The position numbers and the translations under genes are program-made. Shown one piece after another: positions 28,302 to 36,540 of a stretch of DNA of 64,000 nt (within the stretch, counting starts at the first letter, position 1; every line of letters begins with the position of its first letter). The notes under the pieces are model-generated. The model saw only the letters and a program-made list of their open reading frames with translations. It was not told the origin of the DNA and made no database searches. This DNA comes from Saprospiraceae bacterium UBA1994 (GTDB lineage: Bacteria; Bacteroidota; Bacteroidia; Chitinophagales; Saprospiraceae): positions 62,001 to 126,000 of the forward strand of contig DDCY01000022.1 in NCBI GenBank assembly GCA_002335865.1. The letters are read 5' to 3'.

Positions 28302-28493
28302 TATGAAGGTAGGAAATAGCTGATTAAGTAGAAAAGCTATAAGGAGTATTTAGCCGTTAAACTGTTAAGAGAATGAAACATGATCCAATTTCTAGACATC
28401 TAGTTACCCTTCAAGAGCATTAATCATAAAAGGAGATGCAGATTATATTACATCTAAAAAGCTTTGAACTTCTTCCTTCTTGACAATAAAAGG

Positions 28494-28524
28494 TTTCGTT
28501 TTTAATTGACTTCACTATCTTTGC
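28494..28524 (+). promoter_or_regulatory. Promoter of pheT
   Basis: TATCTTTG at 28517-28524 is an exact -7 box, with TTTC at 28494-28497 at a 19-base spacing as a one-mismatch -33 element. The ATG of pheT is at 28593, which leaves a leader of about 60 bases. Confidence 0.6.
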
Positions 28525-28592
28525 AAACAATATGTAATAGAGGGCTGATTAAGACGGGCCTCTCATCATTTATCAGAAGAGAAATAGAGGAC

Positions 28593-31037
28593 ATGAAGCT
28601 ATCAAGAAATTGGTTATCGAGATATATAGATCTACCTATGTCAGACGACAAATTGTCAGAAATATTGACGACCATAGGCCTCGAAGTAGAAGGAGTAGAG
28701 CAGATTGAGTCTGTTAAAGGAGGCCTAGCGGGTATAGTAGTAGGCCGTGTCCTCACTTGTGGTAAACACCCTGGAGCGGATAAACTTTCAGTAACTACTG
28801 TAGATCTAGGTAATGGTAATACGCCAGTTCAGATCGTCTGTGGTGCACCTAATGTAACCGCTGGAATCAACGTACTTGTAGCTACTGTAGGGACTACACT
28901 GTATGGCGAAGATGGAAAAGCGTTCAAAATCAAGAAAGGAAAGATAAGAGGAGAAGCATCCCTAGGGATGATCTGTGCAGAGGACGAATTGGGTCTAGGA
29001 CAAAGAAGTGATGGCATTATGATTCTACCTGGAGATGTGCCGCCGGGTACACTAGGGTCCGACTTTATAGACTTAGATAATGATACGGTATACGATATCG
29101 GACTGACACCCAACAGATCAGATGCAACTTTCCACATAGGATCAGCTAGAGATGTAGCGTCATACCTTACATTTCACTCAGGAGAGATTGTAGATGTCAA
29201 AATGCCTGATACATCAGCATTCAAGACAGAAAATACAACCCTCGAATTTGAGGTAGAGGTAATAGATAAAGTAGCGTGTCCAAGATATAGTGGAATAACT
29301 ATATCGAATGTGAAAATGGGACCATCACCAGGTTGGATGCAAAAATATCTCAATGCAATAGATGTAAAACCGATTAATGTTATAGTAGATATTACCAACT
29401 TTGTATTGCATGAGATGGGACAGCCATTACATGCGTTCGATGCAGATAAAATTCCTTCCAAAAAAATAGTTGTGAAAAAACTAGCAGAAGGGACAGAATT
29501 CAAGGCCTTGGATGAATCTACACGAAAGCTCAATGCTGATGATTTAATGATCTGTGATGGAAATGGCAATGGACTGTGTATCGCTGGTGTGTTCGGAGGC
29601 TTAGAATCTGGAGTGACTGATGAAACAGCTAATATATTTTTAGAATCGGCACACTTCAATGCTGGTAATATCAGACGTACAAGCACAAGACATTTACTAA
29701 GAACTGATGCCGCTAAGGTATACGAGAAAGGTAGTGATCCAAATGTAACAGTAGCAGCACTAAAAAGAGCAGCACAGTTAATGGTTGAGCTGGCTAGCGG
29801 TATTATTACATCTAAGATCATAGATGAATATCCTACTGAGATCAAGCCTGTTGAAATTCACCTCAAATATCAGAAAGTGACGGATATGTTTGGAGTGGAG
29901 TTACCTAAAGATGAAATACACAGTATTCTGAGAGCGATGAATATGAAAATGTCTTCTGTTGGAGATGACAGTATCAAAGTAATAGTTCCTACCGATAAGG
30001 CAGATGTAACCAGAGATGTTGATCTTGTAGAAGAACTGATGCGTATATATGGATTTAATAAGATTCCTATCCCAACTAAAGTACAAAGTACTATATCATA
30101 TAAAGAGCATCCTGATAGAGTTGCGGTACGTAACTTACTATCTAATCACTTAGCTGCTCAAGGATTCTATGAAATGATGGGATTATCGCTCATTGAGTCT
30201 AAGCATTACGTGCATCAGACTGAAATTGATAACTCAGAGTTTGTTTATATTAACAATACATCAAATATTCACCTGGACATCATGCGCCCAGAGATGATGC
30301 GTAGCGGATTACTTTCTGTACTCCACAACCATAACAGACAGCAATTGGATGTTAGGCTATTTGAGTTAGGAAAGTCATATAGGTCGGTTGACGAAGACTT
30401 TAAAGAGACTGAGTACCTTACACTATTCATGAGTGGAAAAAGATATGGTGAATCCTGGATGGTTAATGCTAAAGAACCTGTAGACTACTTTGATATCAAG
30501 AGATACGTACATAGTGTATGTTCTAGGTTAGGGATTCAGAAGTATCAAGTAAGTGAACTCGAAAACGATAGCAGATTCCAGTACGGGCTATCATATCACA
30601 GAGGAAAAGATGAAATCGTAAGATTTGGAGCAGTACAAGGAGAAATATCCGATAAGATGGGATTAAAGACGAGTACTTACTACGCTGAGTTCAATATGGA
30701 CATGATTATCAAAACATTAGCAAAGAAAATTAAAGTAATAGAACCGAGTAAATTCCCTAATTCTCGAAGAGATCTTGCCGTTGTAGTAGATAAGAGTATA
30801 GGATTTGCTGATTTAAAGAAAATGGCAAGAAGCGCTGACAAAAAATTACTCAAAGAGATCAATCTATTCGATGTATATATTGATGAAGATCGCTTAGGTA
30901 AAGCCAAGAAATCCTACGCAATTAGTTATATGTTTGAAGATGCCACCAAGACACTCAAGGATAAAGATGTGGATAAAATCATGAATAAAATCATGTATAG
31001 CTACGAACACCAGCTAAGTGCTGAGATCAGAAGATAA
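28593..31037 (+). CDS. pheT: Phenylalanyl-tRNA synthetase beta subunit
   Basis: PheT forms the alpha2-beta2 enzyme that charges tRNA-Phe. I start at the ATG at 28593 ('MKLSRNWLSRYIDLPMSDD'), because the frame upstream contains the promoter. That gives 814 residues, close to the normal length. Domain order is the N-terminal B1, the tRNA-binding EMAP-like domain ('GKHPGADKLSVTTVDLG' at about 60), B3/B4 with the editing site ('ICDGNGNGLCIAGVFGG'), the B5 domain, the inactive synthetase-like core, and a C-terminal anticodon-binding fold ('FPNSRRDLAVVVDKSIGF' near 720). The alpha-subunit gene pheS is not next to it. Confidence 0.95.
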   Translation: MKLSRNWLSRYIDLPMSDDKLSEILTTIGLEVEGVEQIESVKGGLAGIVVGRVLTCGKHPGADKLSVTTVDLGNGNTPVQIVCGAPNVTAGINVLVATVGTTLYGEDGKAFKIKKGKIRGEASLGMICAEDELGLGQRSDGIMILPGDVPPGTLGSDFIDLDNDTVYDIGLTPNRSDATFHIGSARDVASYLTFHSGEIVDVKMPDTSAFKTENTTLEFEVEVIDKVACPRYSGITISNVKMGPSPGWMQKYLNAIDVKPINVIVDITNFVLHEMGQPLHAFDADKIPSKKIVVKKLAEGTEFKALDESTRKLNADDLMICDGNGNGLCIAGVFGGLESGVTDETANIFLESAHFNAGNIRRTSTRHLLRTDAAKVYEKGSDPNVTVAALKRAAQLMVELASGIITSKIIDEYPTEIKPVEIHLKYQKVTDMFGVELPKDEIHSILRAMNMKMSSVGDDSIKVIVPTDKADVTRDVDLVEELMRIYGFNKIPIPTKVQSTISYKEHPDRVAVRNLLSNHLAAQGFYEMMGLSLIESKHYVHQTEIDNSEFVYINNTSNIHLDIMRPEMMRSGLLSVLHNHNRQQLDVRLFELGKSYRSVDEDFKETEYLTLFMSGKRYGESWMVNAKEPVDYFDIKRYVHSVCSRLGIQKYQVSELENDSRFQYGLSYHRGKDEIVRFGAVQGEISDKMGLKTSTYYAEFNMDMIIKTLAKKIKVIEPSKFPNSRRDLAVVVDKSIGFADLKKMARSADKKLLKEINLFDVYIDEDRLGKAKKSYAISYMFEDATKTLKDKDVDKIMNKIMYSYEHQLSAEIRR

Positions 31038-31135
31038 ACTATTTGTGATCACAATTGGCCAAGTAATAGTTTTATGCGCACCTATGTCAAAAAGGTACTT
31101 AAATACATTATAATATATTATAATATGTGACTGTC

Positions 31136-31165
31136 TTGATAATAAGCCGAAAAGCTATATATTTG
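31136..31165 (+). promoter_or_regulatory. Strong Bacteroidota promoter of the coiled-coil/zapA unit
   Basis: TTG at 31136-31138 and TATATTTG at 31158-31165 are 19 bases apart, the best -33/-7 match in the window. The -7 box ends only four bases before the ATG at 31170, so the mRNA would be leaderless. An 18-base perfect AT palindrome (31107-31124) lies just upstream. Confidence 0.65.
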
Positions 31166-31169
31166 ATGT

Positions 31170-31454
31170 ATGCATTCTATCCAAAACAGATTAGATTTGC
31201 TACAAAGCAAACTCTCTATACTCGTCCAAAAGATGGAAGAGCAGAAGCATATATATAAAACAATACAAAGTGAAAACAATAGACTAAAGACCTCACTGAG
31301 AGAGAAGGAAGAAGAAATCAACCAGTGGAAGTCTAAAGTAGATAGTGCAATAGACTCAACTCAAATAGAGGAGAATCAACAGATGATAAAGGCAAAAATA
31401 GAGGGTTTCGTAGAAGAAATTGATGAATGTATAGCCCTCATAAAAGCCATGTAA
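31170..31454 (+). CDS. Small coiled-coil protein encoded before zapA
   Basis: The protein has 94 residues. Residues 5-60 form one long charged helix with leucine/isoleucine at heptad positions ('LDLLQSKLSILVQKMEEQK', 'ENNRLKTSLREKEEEINQW'), a clear coiled coil. The rest is a shorter helix with 'KAKIEGFVEEIDECIALI'. There is no signal peptide or membrane segment. The position directly before zapA, with five bases between, and the coiled-coil form suggest a cell-division partner, similar in style to ZapB. The sequence does not show that link directly. Confidence 0.7.
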   Translation: MHSIQNRLDLLQSKLSILVQKMEEQKHIYKTIQSENNRLKTSLREKEEEINQWKSKVDSAIDSTQIEENQQMIKAKIEGFVEEIDECIALIKAM

Positions 31455-31459
31455 GTGAT

Positions 31460-31747
31460 ATGGACGACGCTCAAATAAAGATAAGTGTAGTGATTGCCGG
31501 AAGATCCTTTCCGGTGAAAATCACAGAAGAGGAAGAAACGTCCGTACGGAGTATAGAAAAGGATATAAATAGTCAGGTCACAGAGTTTCAGCAAAAATAT
31601 ACTGACAAGGACAAACTAGATCTAGTGATTATGGTGCTTCTCACAAAGGCATTCGAACTAGATAAAATCCAATCTCTAGAAAACGATATCACTCAAGCCC
31701 ATGCACAAATAGATACTTTAGAATCCACATTAGACCAATTAATGTAG
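31460..31747 (+). CDS. zapA: Cell division protein ZapA
   Basis: ZapA promotes bundling of FtsZ at the division ring. I use the ATG at 31460 ('MDDAQIKISVVIAGRSFPVK'). The frame opens earlier at 31427, but that would overlap the upstream gene. The N-terminal part has the short beta region of the family ('ISVVIAGRSFPVKITEEEE'), followed by 'VRSIEKDINSQV' and 'LVIMVLLTKAFEL', then a C-terminal coiled coil ('LENDITQAHAQIDTLES'). At 95 residues the length is normal. Order in the window is pheT, coiled-coil protein, zapA, rny. Confidence 0.85.
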   Translation: MDDAQIKISVVIAGRSFPVKITEEEETSVRSIEKDINSQVTEFQQKYTDKDKLDLVIMVLLTKAFELDKIQSLENDITQAHAQIDTLESTLDQLM

Positions 31748-31867
31748 GTCGTTCACTTTTTCGTTTCTCGTACATAGTAGGTTATATGTCGACTTTCTTA
31801 GTCATCTTTTGATCATTATATCATAGATGTCATGAAAGTATTTATTAATAATAAATAAAAAGAAGAG

Positions 31868-33529
31868 ATGGAATACATCATCGGAGCAGTAGGGGGAATA
31901 ATAATAGGCCTTATTACAGGTTACTTTGCTAAATCGTCATCAATCAATGGCAAAGCCCAAAAAGAGATAGAGGCAGCTAACGAAAAAGCTGACTTTACTC
32001 TTAAAGAAGCAGAAAAGACTGCATCTAGAAAACTAGAGGACGCATCCTCTAAAGCTGAACTCATAGTAGATAAGGCAGAGCAGAAAAATGAAGCTATCAA
32101 ACAAAAGAAGATTCAGGAAGCAAGATCAAAGTTCAGCAAACTTAAGTCTGAATATGAGACTTATAAGGGTGAGCAAAAGGTAGAGATGAAAGAGCGTGAG
32201 GTGCTTGTTTTAGGAAAAGAGAAAGATCTACAAATCAAGATGGACCAATTCTCTACTAAAGAAGAAGCTATAGAAAACAGAGAAGTAGAAGTAAAAACAA
32301 TCAAAGAAAATCTAGAGAAGCAACTCAAAATTATAGCGCGTAAGAAAGAAGAGCTAGAAAATGCGAATGAAAAACACATCAAAGCGCTAGAGACCGTTGC
32401 AAAACTAAGTGAATCAGAAGCTAAAGAGCAACTATTGAAAGCAGTAAGAGCTAAGTCCGCAACTGAAGTAATGAGCATCGAAAAGAAAGCTATAGAAGAG
32501 GCTAAAGCTAATGCTAGCAAAGAGGCTAAAAAAATAGTAATACACGCTATTCAAAGATCCTGCGCAGAATTCACTATTGAGAATACGGTATCTATATTCA
32601 ACCTAGAATCTGACGATATCAAAGGACAAATTATTGGTAGAGAAGGGCGTAACATACGTGCCTTAGAGGCCGCTACAGGAGCAGAGATCGTTGTGGATGA
32701 TACACCAGAAGCTATCATCATATCTAGTTTCGACCCTATTCGTAGAGAGGTTTGTAGATTATCACTGAAAAGACTGGTGGCTGATGGACGTATCCACCCT
32801 GCTAAGATCGAAGAAGTAGTAGAGAAGACACGAAAGCAATTAGAACAACGCATCGTTGAGATCGGAGAACGTACTGTAATCGATCTAGATATACATGGCC
32901 TAGATCCATACTTAGTACGTATGGTGGGTCGTATGAGATTTAGATCATCATATGGTCAGAATCTACTGAAACACAGTATCGAGACTGCGACACTATGTGG
33001 GACCATGACTGCTGAATTAGGTATGAGTCCTAAACAGGTCAAAATGGCTAAGCGAGCTGGACTTTTACACGATATAGGTAAAGTTGCAGAAGACGAGTCA
33101 GAGCTATCACACGCACTCTTGGGTATGGAGATGTGTAAGAAGCATGGCGAACATGAAGTAATAATCAATGCCGTAGGTGCTCACCACGACGAGATGGAAA
33201 TGAATAATATTATTTCTCCTATCGTACAAGCATGTGATGCGATATCTGGCGCAAGACCTGGAGCACGTAGAGAGATACTTGAAAGTTACCTCAAGCGTAT
33301 CGGAGAGCTTGAAGATATAGCGTTGAATCATGAAGGTGTTGAGAAAGCTTATGCAATACAAGCAGGTAGAGAATTGCGTGTAATAGTAGAAAGTGAAAAA
33401 GTGACCGATCAGTACGCTGAAGATTTGGCATTCATGATATCACAAAAAATAGAACAAGAGATGCAGTATCCTGGTCAAGTAAAAGTGACTGTGATAAGAG
33501 AGAAAAGAGCAACTGCAGTAGCACGATAA
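31868..33529 (+). CDS. rny: Ribonuclease Y
   Basis: RNase Y is a membrane-anchored endonuclease that starts mRNA decay. Over 553 residues it shows an N-terminal membrane anchor ('IIGAVGGIIIGLITGYFA'), a long charged coiled coil (about 30-215), a KH RNA-binding domain ('IKGQIIGREGRNIRALEAAT', near 255) and the HD nuclease domain with 'LLHDIGKVAEDE' near 400. 'AHHDEME' supplies another metal-binding histidine pair. This order and length are those of the family. It follows zapA by 120 bases. A terminator-like structure lies downstream. Confidence 0.95.
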   Translation: MEYIIGAVGGIIIGLITGYFAKSSSINGKAQKEIEAANEKADFTLKEAEKTASRKLEDASSKAELIVDKAEQKNEAIKQKKIQEARSKFSKLKSEYETYKGEQKVEMKEREVLVLGKEKDLQIKMDQFSTKEEAIENREVEVKTIKENLEKQLKIIARKKEELENANEKHIKALETVAKLSESEAKEQLLKAVRAKSATEVMSIEKKAIEEAKANASKEAKKIVIHAIQRSCAEFTIENTVSIFNLESDDIKGQIIGREGRNIRALEAATGAEIVVDDTPEAIIISSFDPIRREVCRLSLKRLVADGRIHPAKIEEVVEKTRKQLEQRIVEIGERTVIDLDIHGLDPYLVRMVGRMRFRSSYGQNLLKHSIETATLCGTMTAELGMSPKQVKMAKRAGLLHDIGKVAEDESELSHALLGMEMCKKHGEHEVIINAVGAHHDEMEMNNIISPIVQACDAISGARPGARREILESYLKRIGELEDIALNHEGVEKAYAIQAGRELRVIVESEKVTDQYAEDLAFMISQKIEQEMQYPGQVKVTVIREKRATAVAR

Positions 33530-33551
33530 GTTGCTCTTAAATCAACTTATA

Positions 33552-33657
33552 AAATTTAAAATTCCAAACCCGTGTTGTGGCTAACGCTGTCACTGTCGGA
33601 GTTTGGAATTTGTTTTTTAAAAATACTGTTTAGCTTTAGAATTTGGAATTTAAATTT
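33552..33657 (+). terminator. Terminator and alternative-pairing structure between rny and pth
   Basis: AAATTCCAAAC (33559-33569) pairs perfectly with GTTTGGAATTT (33601-33611), and G plus six T follow, a rho-independent terminator with a 31-base loop. The same 5' arm, extended back to 33552, can instead pair with TTTGGAATTTAAATTT at 33642-33657, just before the pth start. This gives a longer stem with one bulge, and the two pairings exclude each other. Confidence 0.6.
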
Positions 33658-33663
33658 ACTCTT

Positions 33664-34284
33664 ATGATTAAATTTTTAAAATCACTTTTTTACTCTACTC
33701 CTGAAGAAAATTATGATCCAATGAAATATCTTATAGTTGGTCTTGGCAATATCGGTTCTGATTATGCTGGCACTCGCCATAATATAGGTTTTGATGTAGT
33801 AAACATGATGGCCAAAGATGCAGATGTGTCTTGGAAGCAAGAGACTCTTGGAGATGTCGCAGAGCTAAAGCATAAAGGTCGCACCCTTGTACTACTTAAG
33901 CCATCGACCTATATGAATAAAAGTGGGAAAGCTTTAAAGTACTGGATGGAAAAAAAGAAAATTCCTGTAGATAACGTATTGGCAGTAGTCGATGAACTTC
34001 AACTAGAGCTAGGCGTCATCCGTCTCAAACCCAAAGGTAGTGATGGAGGCCATAATGGTCTTAAGGATATTGCTGAAGTACTTGGCTCTACCAAATATTC
34101 TAGGCTGCGCGTAGGTATCGGGAAAGACTTCCGTAGAGGTCAACAAATAGATCATGTATTAGGTAAATGGAATGCCAAAGAAAAAGATGAGTTGATTGAA
34201 ATTATCCCTAGAGCCTGTGAAACGGCTAAGAGTTTTGCCGCTATAGGACTTAAATTTACAATGGAAAAGTATAATCAGAAGTAA
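33664..34284 (+). CDS. pth: Peptidyl-tRNA hydrolase
   Basis: Pth frees tRNAs from peptidyl-tRNA that has dropped off the ribosome. I start at the ATG at 33664; a TTG 21 bases upstream lies inside the hairpin arm. The core begins at 'MKYLIVGLGNIGSDYAGTRH', about 20 residues in, and a short N-terminal extension ('MIKFLKSLFYSTPEEN') precedes it. Catalytic landmarks are intact: His in 'GTRHNIGFDVV', Asn in 'KPSTYMNKSG', Asp in 'VVDELQLELG', and 'DGGHNGLKDI'. If translation instead began at the second Met the protein would be the usual 186 residues. Confidence 0.92.
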   Translation: MIKFLKSLFYSTPEENYDPMKYLIVGLGNIGSDYAGTRHNIGFDVVNMMAKDADVSWKQETLGDVAELKHKGRTLVLLKPSTYMNKSGKALKYWMEKKKIPVDNVLAVVDELQLELGVIRLKPKGSDGGHNGLKDIAEVLGSTKYSRLRVGIGKDFRRGQQIDHVLGKWNAKEKDELIEIIPRACETAKSFAAIGLKFTMEKYNQK

Positions 34285-34416
34285 AAATCCGAACAGAAAT
34301 ATATATTCTGTAATGTGCGAGTTAAAGGTACGGTAAACACCTGCAAATACAAGATCGTCGAAATTATCTACCCAAAAATCAAGGGCTCTTTCTATTGGTT
34401 GAGCCTGGGAATGTGC

Positions 34417-35148
34417 CTAACGCAGTATCGCCTGAATGACAGCCAACGACTTCGGTTCTCTGAAGTTGTCTACATGTAATCTATAGAACTTGATAATATC
34501 TTTCAGTATTTCATTTCTAATATCCTTGGGTATTCTGATATGCTCAAGTTGCTTCATATCAGCACTAAGTAGCTGTCTTACAAATATAGATCGCTCTACA
34601 GGCAATAAATACTTTGAAGTATTGCTCACATTTACAAAGTTACCATCTAACAAATCAAATTGAGTTCTCAATTCTTCATCAAAATCGTTCATGGGTTCGA
34701 ATCCTAAAAACCTGCTTAACTCTAATAGATACATGAGGTGAAAACAAGAGAGTTGATGGTCACAAATATCGAGATATTTATACCAATCAGTAATAAAATC
34801 AAACAGCTCTTCATTGGGTTCTTTTTCTTTAATACAATCTCTTGTCATCTCCAACAAAAATATACCTAAAGAAGACTTAACTACATCAGTAGTAATATGA
34901 CGATATCCATGCTCTAGATGTATCTCCTTGACGCGCGCAAGTTTATCATTGTCCTTATCATAAGCGATTATGTTCACTATATTCATATGGTCGATCATGA
35001 CCGCCGACACTTTCGCTTTGGCCTTACGAACACCACTAAATATAAATGATCGAATACCTTTCTCTCTAGTAAATATATCTACGATTAGACTCGTCTCTGA
35101 GTACTTGATACGTCGAAAAATAATGCCTGTAGATTGGAAAGTTTTCAA
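34417..35148 (-). CDS. recO: DNA repair protein RecO
   Basis: RecO works with RecR and RecF in loading RecA. The N-terminal OB fold shows the family pattern 'STGIIFRRIKYSETSLIVDI' and 'TREKGIRSFIFSGVRKAKAK', followed by an all-helical C-terminal part ('LFLLELSRFLGFEP'-like text near 170). I use the TTG at 35148, which starts the protein 'MKTFQSTGII' as in relatives and leaves 13 bases after hemB. The longer frame from 35181 would overlap hemB by 20 bases. A non-ATG start is therefore needed in either case. Operon order is yidD, hemB, recO. Confidence 0.85.
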   Translation of the reverse strand: MKTFQSTGIIFRRIKYSETSLIVDIFTREKGIRSFIFSGVRKAKAKVSAVMIDHMNIVNIIAYDKDNDKLARVKEIHLEHGYRHITTDVVKSSLGIFLLEMTRDCIKEKEPNEELFDFITDWYKYLDICDHQLSCFHLMYLLELSRFLGFEPMNDFDEELRTQFDLLDGNFVNVSNTSKYLLPVERSIFVRQLLSADMKQLEHIRIPKDIRNEILKDIIKFYRLHVDNFREPKSLAVIQAILR

Positions 35149-35161
35149 ATGTGGAAAGTCT

Positions 35162-36130
35162 TTAATGCAATGATTCAGCAAACTCTTTAGCGAAATAACT
35201 AATTACTAGATCTGCCCCAGCTCTTCGTATACTCAATAGTGTTTCTGGCACCATTTTTTTTCTGTCTAGCCACCCATTTGCACAGGCTGCGTATAGCATC
35301 GCACATTCTCCGCTCACATGATAGGCTACAGTAGGCATGCTAAAGCTAGTCTTTAGCTCTCGTATCACATCTAAATAATGAAGTGCCGGTTTGATCATGA
35401 TAAAGTCTGCTCCCTCTTCCATATCTAATTGAGCTTCTATTAGGGCTTCATTGATATTAGAGGGGTCCATCTGATAAGTCTTCTTATCTCCAACCTTAGG
35501 TACAGAATCTAAGGCATCCCGGAATGGCCCATAAAGAGCACTGGCATACTTTGCTGTATATGACATAATGGATGTATCTGTATATCCGGCAGCATCCAAT
35601 GCGAGTCTTATTATTTCTACTCTACCATCCATCATATCAGACGGTCCAATTATATCAAATCCGGCTTCAGCCTGAGCAACTGCCATCTTAGCAAGTATGG
35701 GCAATGTCTCGTCATTAACGATCTTGCCGTCTCTCACTAATCCATCATGACCATCCGAGCTATAAGGGTCCATAGCGACATCACTAATAAGGCATACAGT
35801 TGGATATTTCTCCTTGATCTTAGTCGCCGCTTGTAGATAAAAGTTATCAGGGTCATAGCTGTATGTGGCCGTCTTGTCTTTGAGGTCTTCCGGAATAGCT
35901 GGGAAAATTATAAACTTATCTATTCCCAATAAAAGGCATTCTCCAATCTCATTCATCATTGTATCTAGACTCCATCTATAAGCCATTGGCAGCGACGCAA
36001 TCTGATCTTTTATACCTGACCCTAACACCAAGAATAGTGGCATAATCATGTGTTGCTCACCTATGTATGTCTCTGCTATTGCGGATCTTACAGCTTGTGA
36101 TTTTCTATTTCTTCTAGGTCTTCTTAACAT
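35162..36130 (-). CDS. hemB: Porphobilinogen synthase (delta-aminolevulinic acid dehydratase)
   Basis: HemB joins two 5-aminolevulinate molecules in tetrapyrrole synthesis. The protein has 322 residues. The two active-site lysines are in 'SYTAKYASALYGPFRDA' and 'FIMIKPALHYLDVI'. The metal-site segment reads 'DVAMDPYSSDGHDG', the aspartate-rich form used by enzymes that do not rely on zinc bound by three cysteines. It starts 14 bases after the yidD stop. Other haem genes are not in the window, but the cytochrome gene at 47.6 kb shows that haem is used. Confidence 0.94.
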   Translation of the reverse strand: MLRRPRRNRKSQAVRSAIAETYIGEQHMIMPLFLVLGSGIKDQIASLPMAYRWSLDTMMNEIGECLLLGIDKFIIFPAIPEDLKDKTATYSYDPDNFYLQAATKIKEKYPTVCLISDVAMDPYSSDGHDGLVRDGKIVNDETLPILAKMAVAQAEAGFDIIGPSDMMDGRVEIIRLALDAAGYTDTSIMSYTAKYASALYGPFRDALDSVPKVGDKKTYQMDPSNINEALIEAQLDMEEGADFIMIKPALHYLDVIRELKTSFSMPTVAYHVSGECAMLYAACANGWLDRKKMVPETLLSIRRAGADLVISYFAKEFAESLH

Positions 36131-36144
36131 TTTGCTTCTATTCG

Positions 36145-36411
36145 TTACTTATAATCAGTATTCTGATCCTTAATACTTTTGTTTTTTGAATTCTTCGGTA
36201 CTGGATCATATCCAGAAGATCCCCAAGGATGACACCTAGATATACGTTTTAAGCCCATCCAAGTGCCTCTTAAGATTCCCCATTGCTTTATAGCGTCAAT
36301 CATATAATTAGAGCACGTGGGTTGGAATCTACATGTAGGGCCTAGTATGGGTGAAACAATAACCTGATAGGCTCGGATCGGAAATATGTATATCTTCTTC
36401 AAAATGGACAT
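36145..36411 (-). CDS. yidD: Membrane protein insertion efficiency factor YidD
   Basis: The protein has 88 residues with the complete family signature: 'PIRAYQVIVSPILGPTCRFQ', 'PTCSNYMIDAI', and 'RCHPWGSSGYDPVP'. YidD is a small protein on the inner face of the membrane thought to help YidC insert membrane proteins. Here it is first in the unit with hemB and recO, not beside rnpA/yidC. A near-consensus -7 box (TACCTTTA) ends four bases before its ATG. Confidence 0.93.
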   Translation of the reverse strand: MSILKKIYIFPIRAYQVIVSPILGPTCRFQPTCSNYMIDAIKQWGILRGTWMGLKRISRCHPWGSSGYDPVPKNSKNKSIKDQNTDYK

Positions 36412-36415
36412 AATG

Positions 36416-36423
36416 TAAAGGTA
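36416..36423 (-). promoter_or_regulatory. Near-consensus -7 box of yidD-hemB-recO
   Basis: TACCTTTA on the minus strand is one base off TAnnTTTG and ends four bases before the yidD ATG at 36411. This gives the same near-zero leader as seen for three other genes in the window. Confidence 0.45.
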
Positions 36424-36540
36424 TAGGTAATAATGAATGAATGATGTATCAATTTTGTCAATAAATTAAAACCCTAACCATAATCAACTCAATAACCTCT
36501 ATTAATTTACGATATTTGTCAATTAATAGAAATAACAAAA

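Noticed and set aside
28525..28592. A tRNA-type leader switch before pheT
   Set aside because: The 60-base leader has no T-box-like elements, and Bacteroidota do not use T-boxes widely.
31748..31867. A 6S RNA gene next to zapA, as found in some bacteria
   Set aside because: The gap is only 120 bases and shows no long bulged hairpin.
33643..33663. A longer Pth starting at a TTG
   Set aside because: The TTG lies inside the hairpin arm before the gene, and an in-frame ATG at 33664 gives a protein closer to the family.
35149..35181. RecO starting at 35181
   Set aside because: It would overlap hemB by 20 bases and adds 11 residues not seen in the family; the TTG at 35148 gives the usual start.
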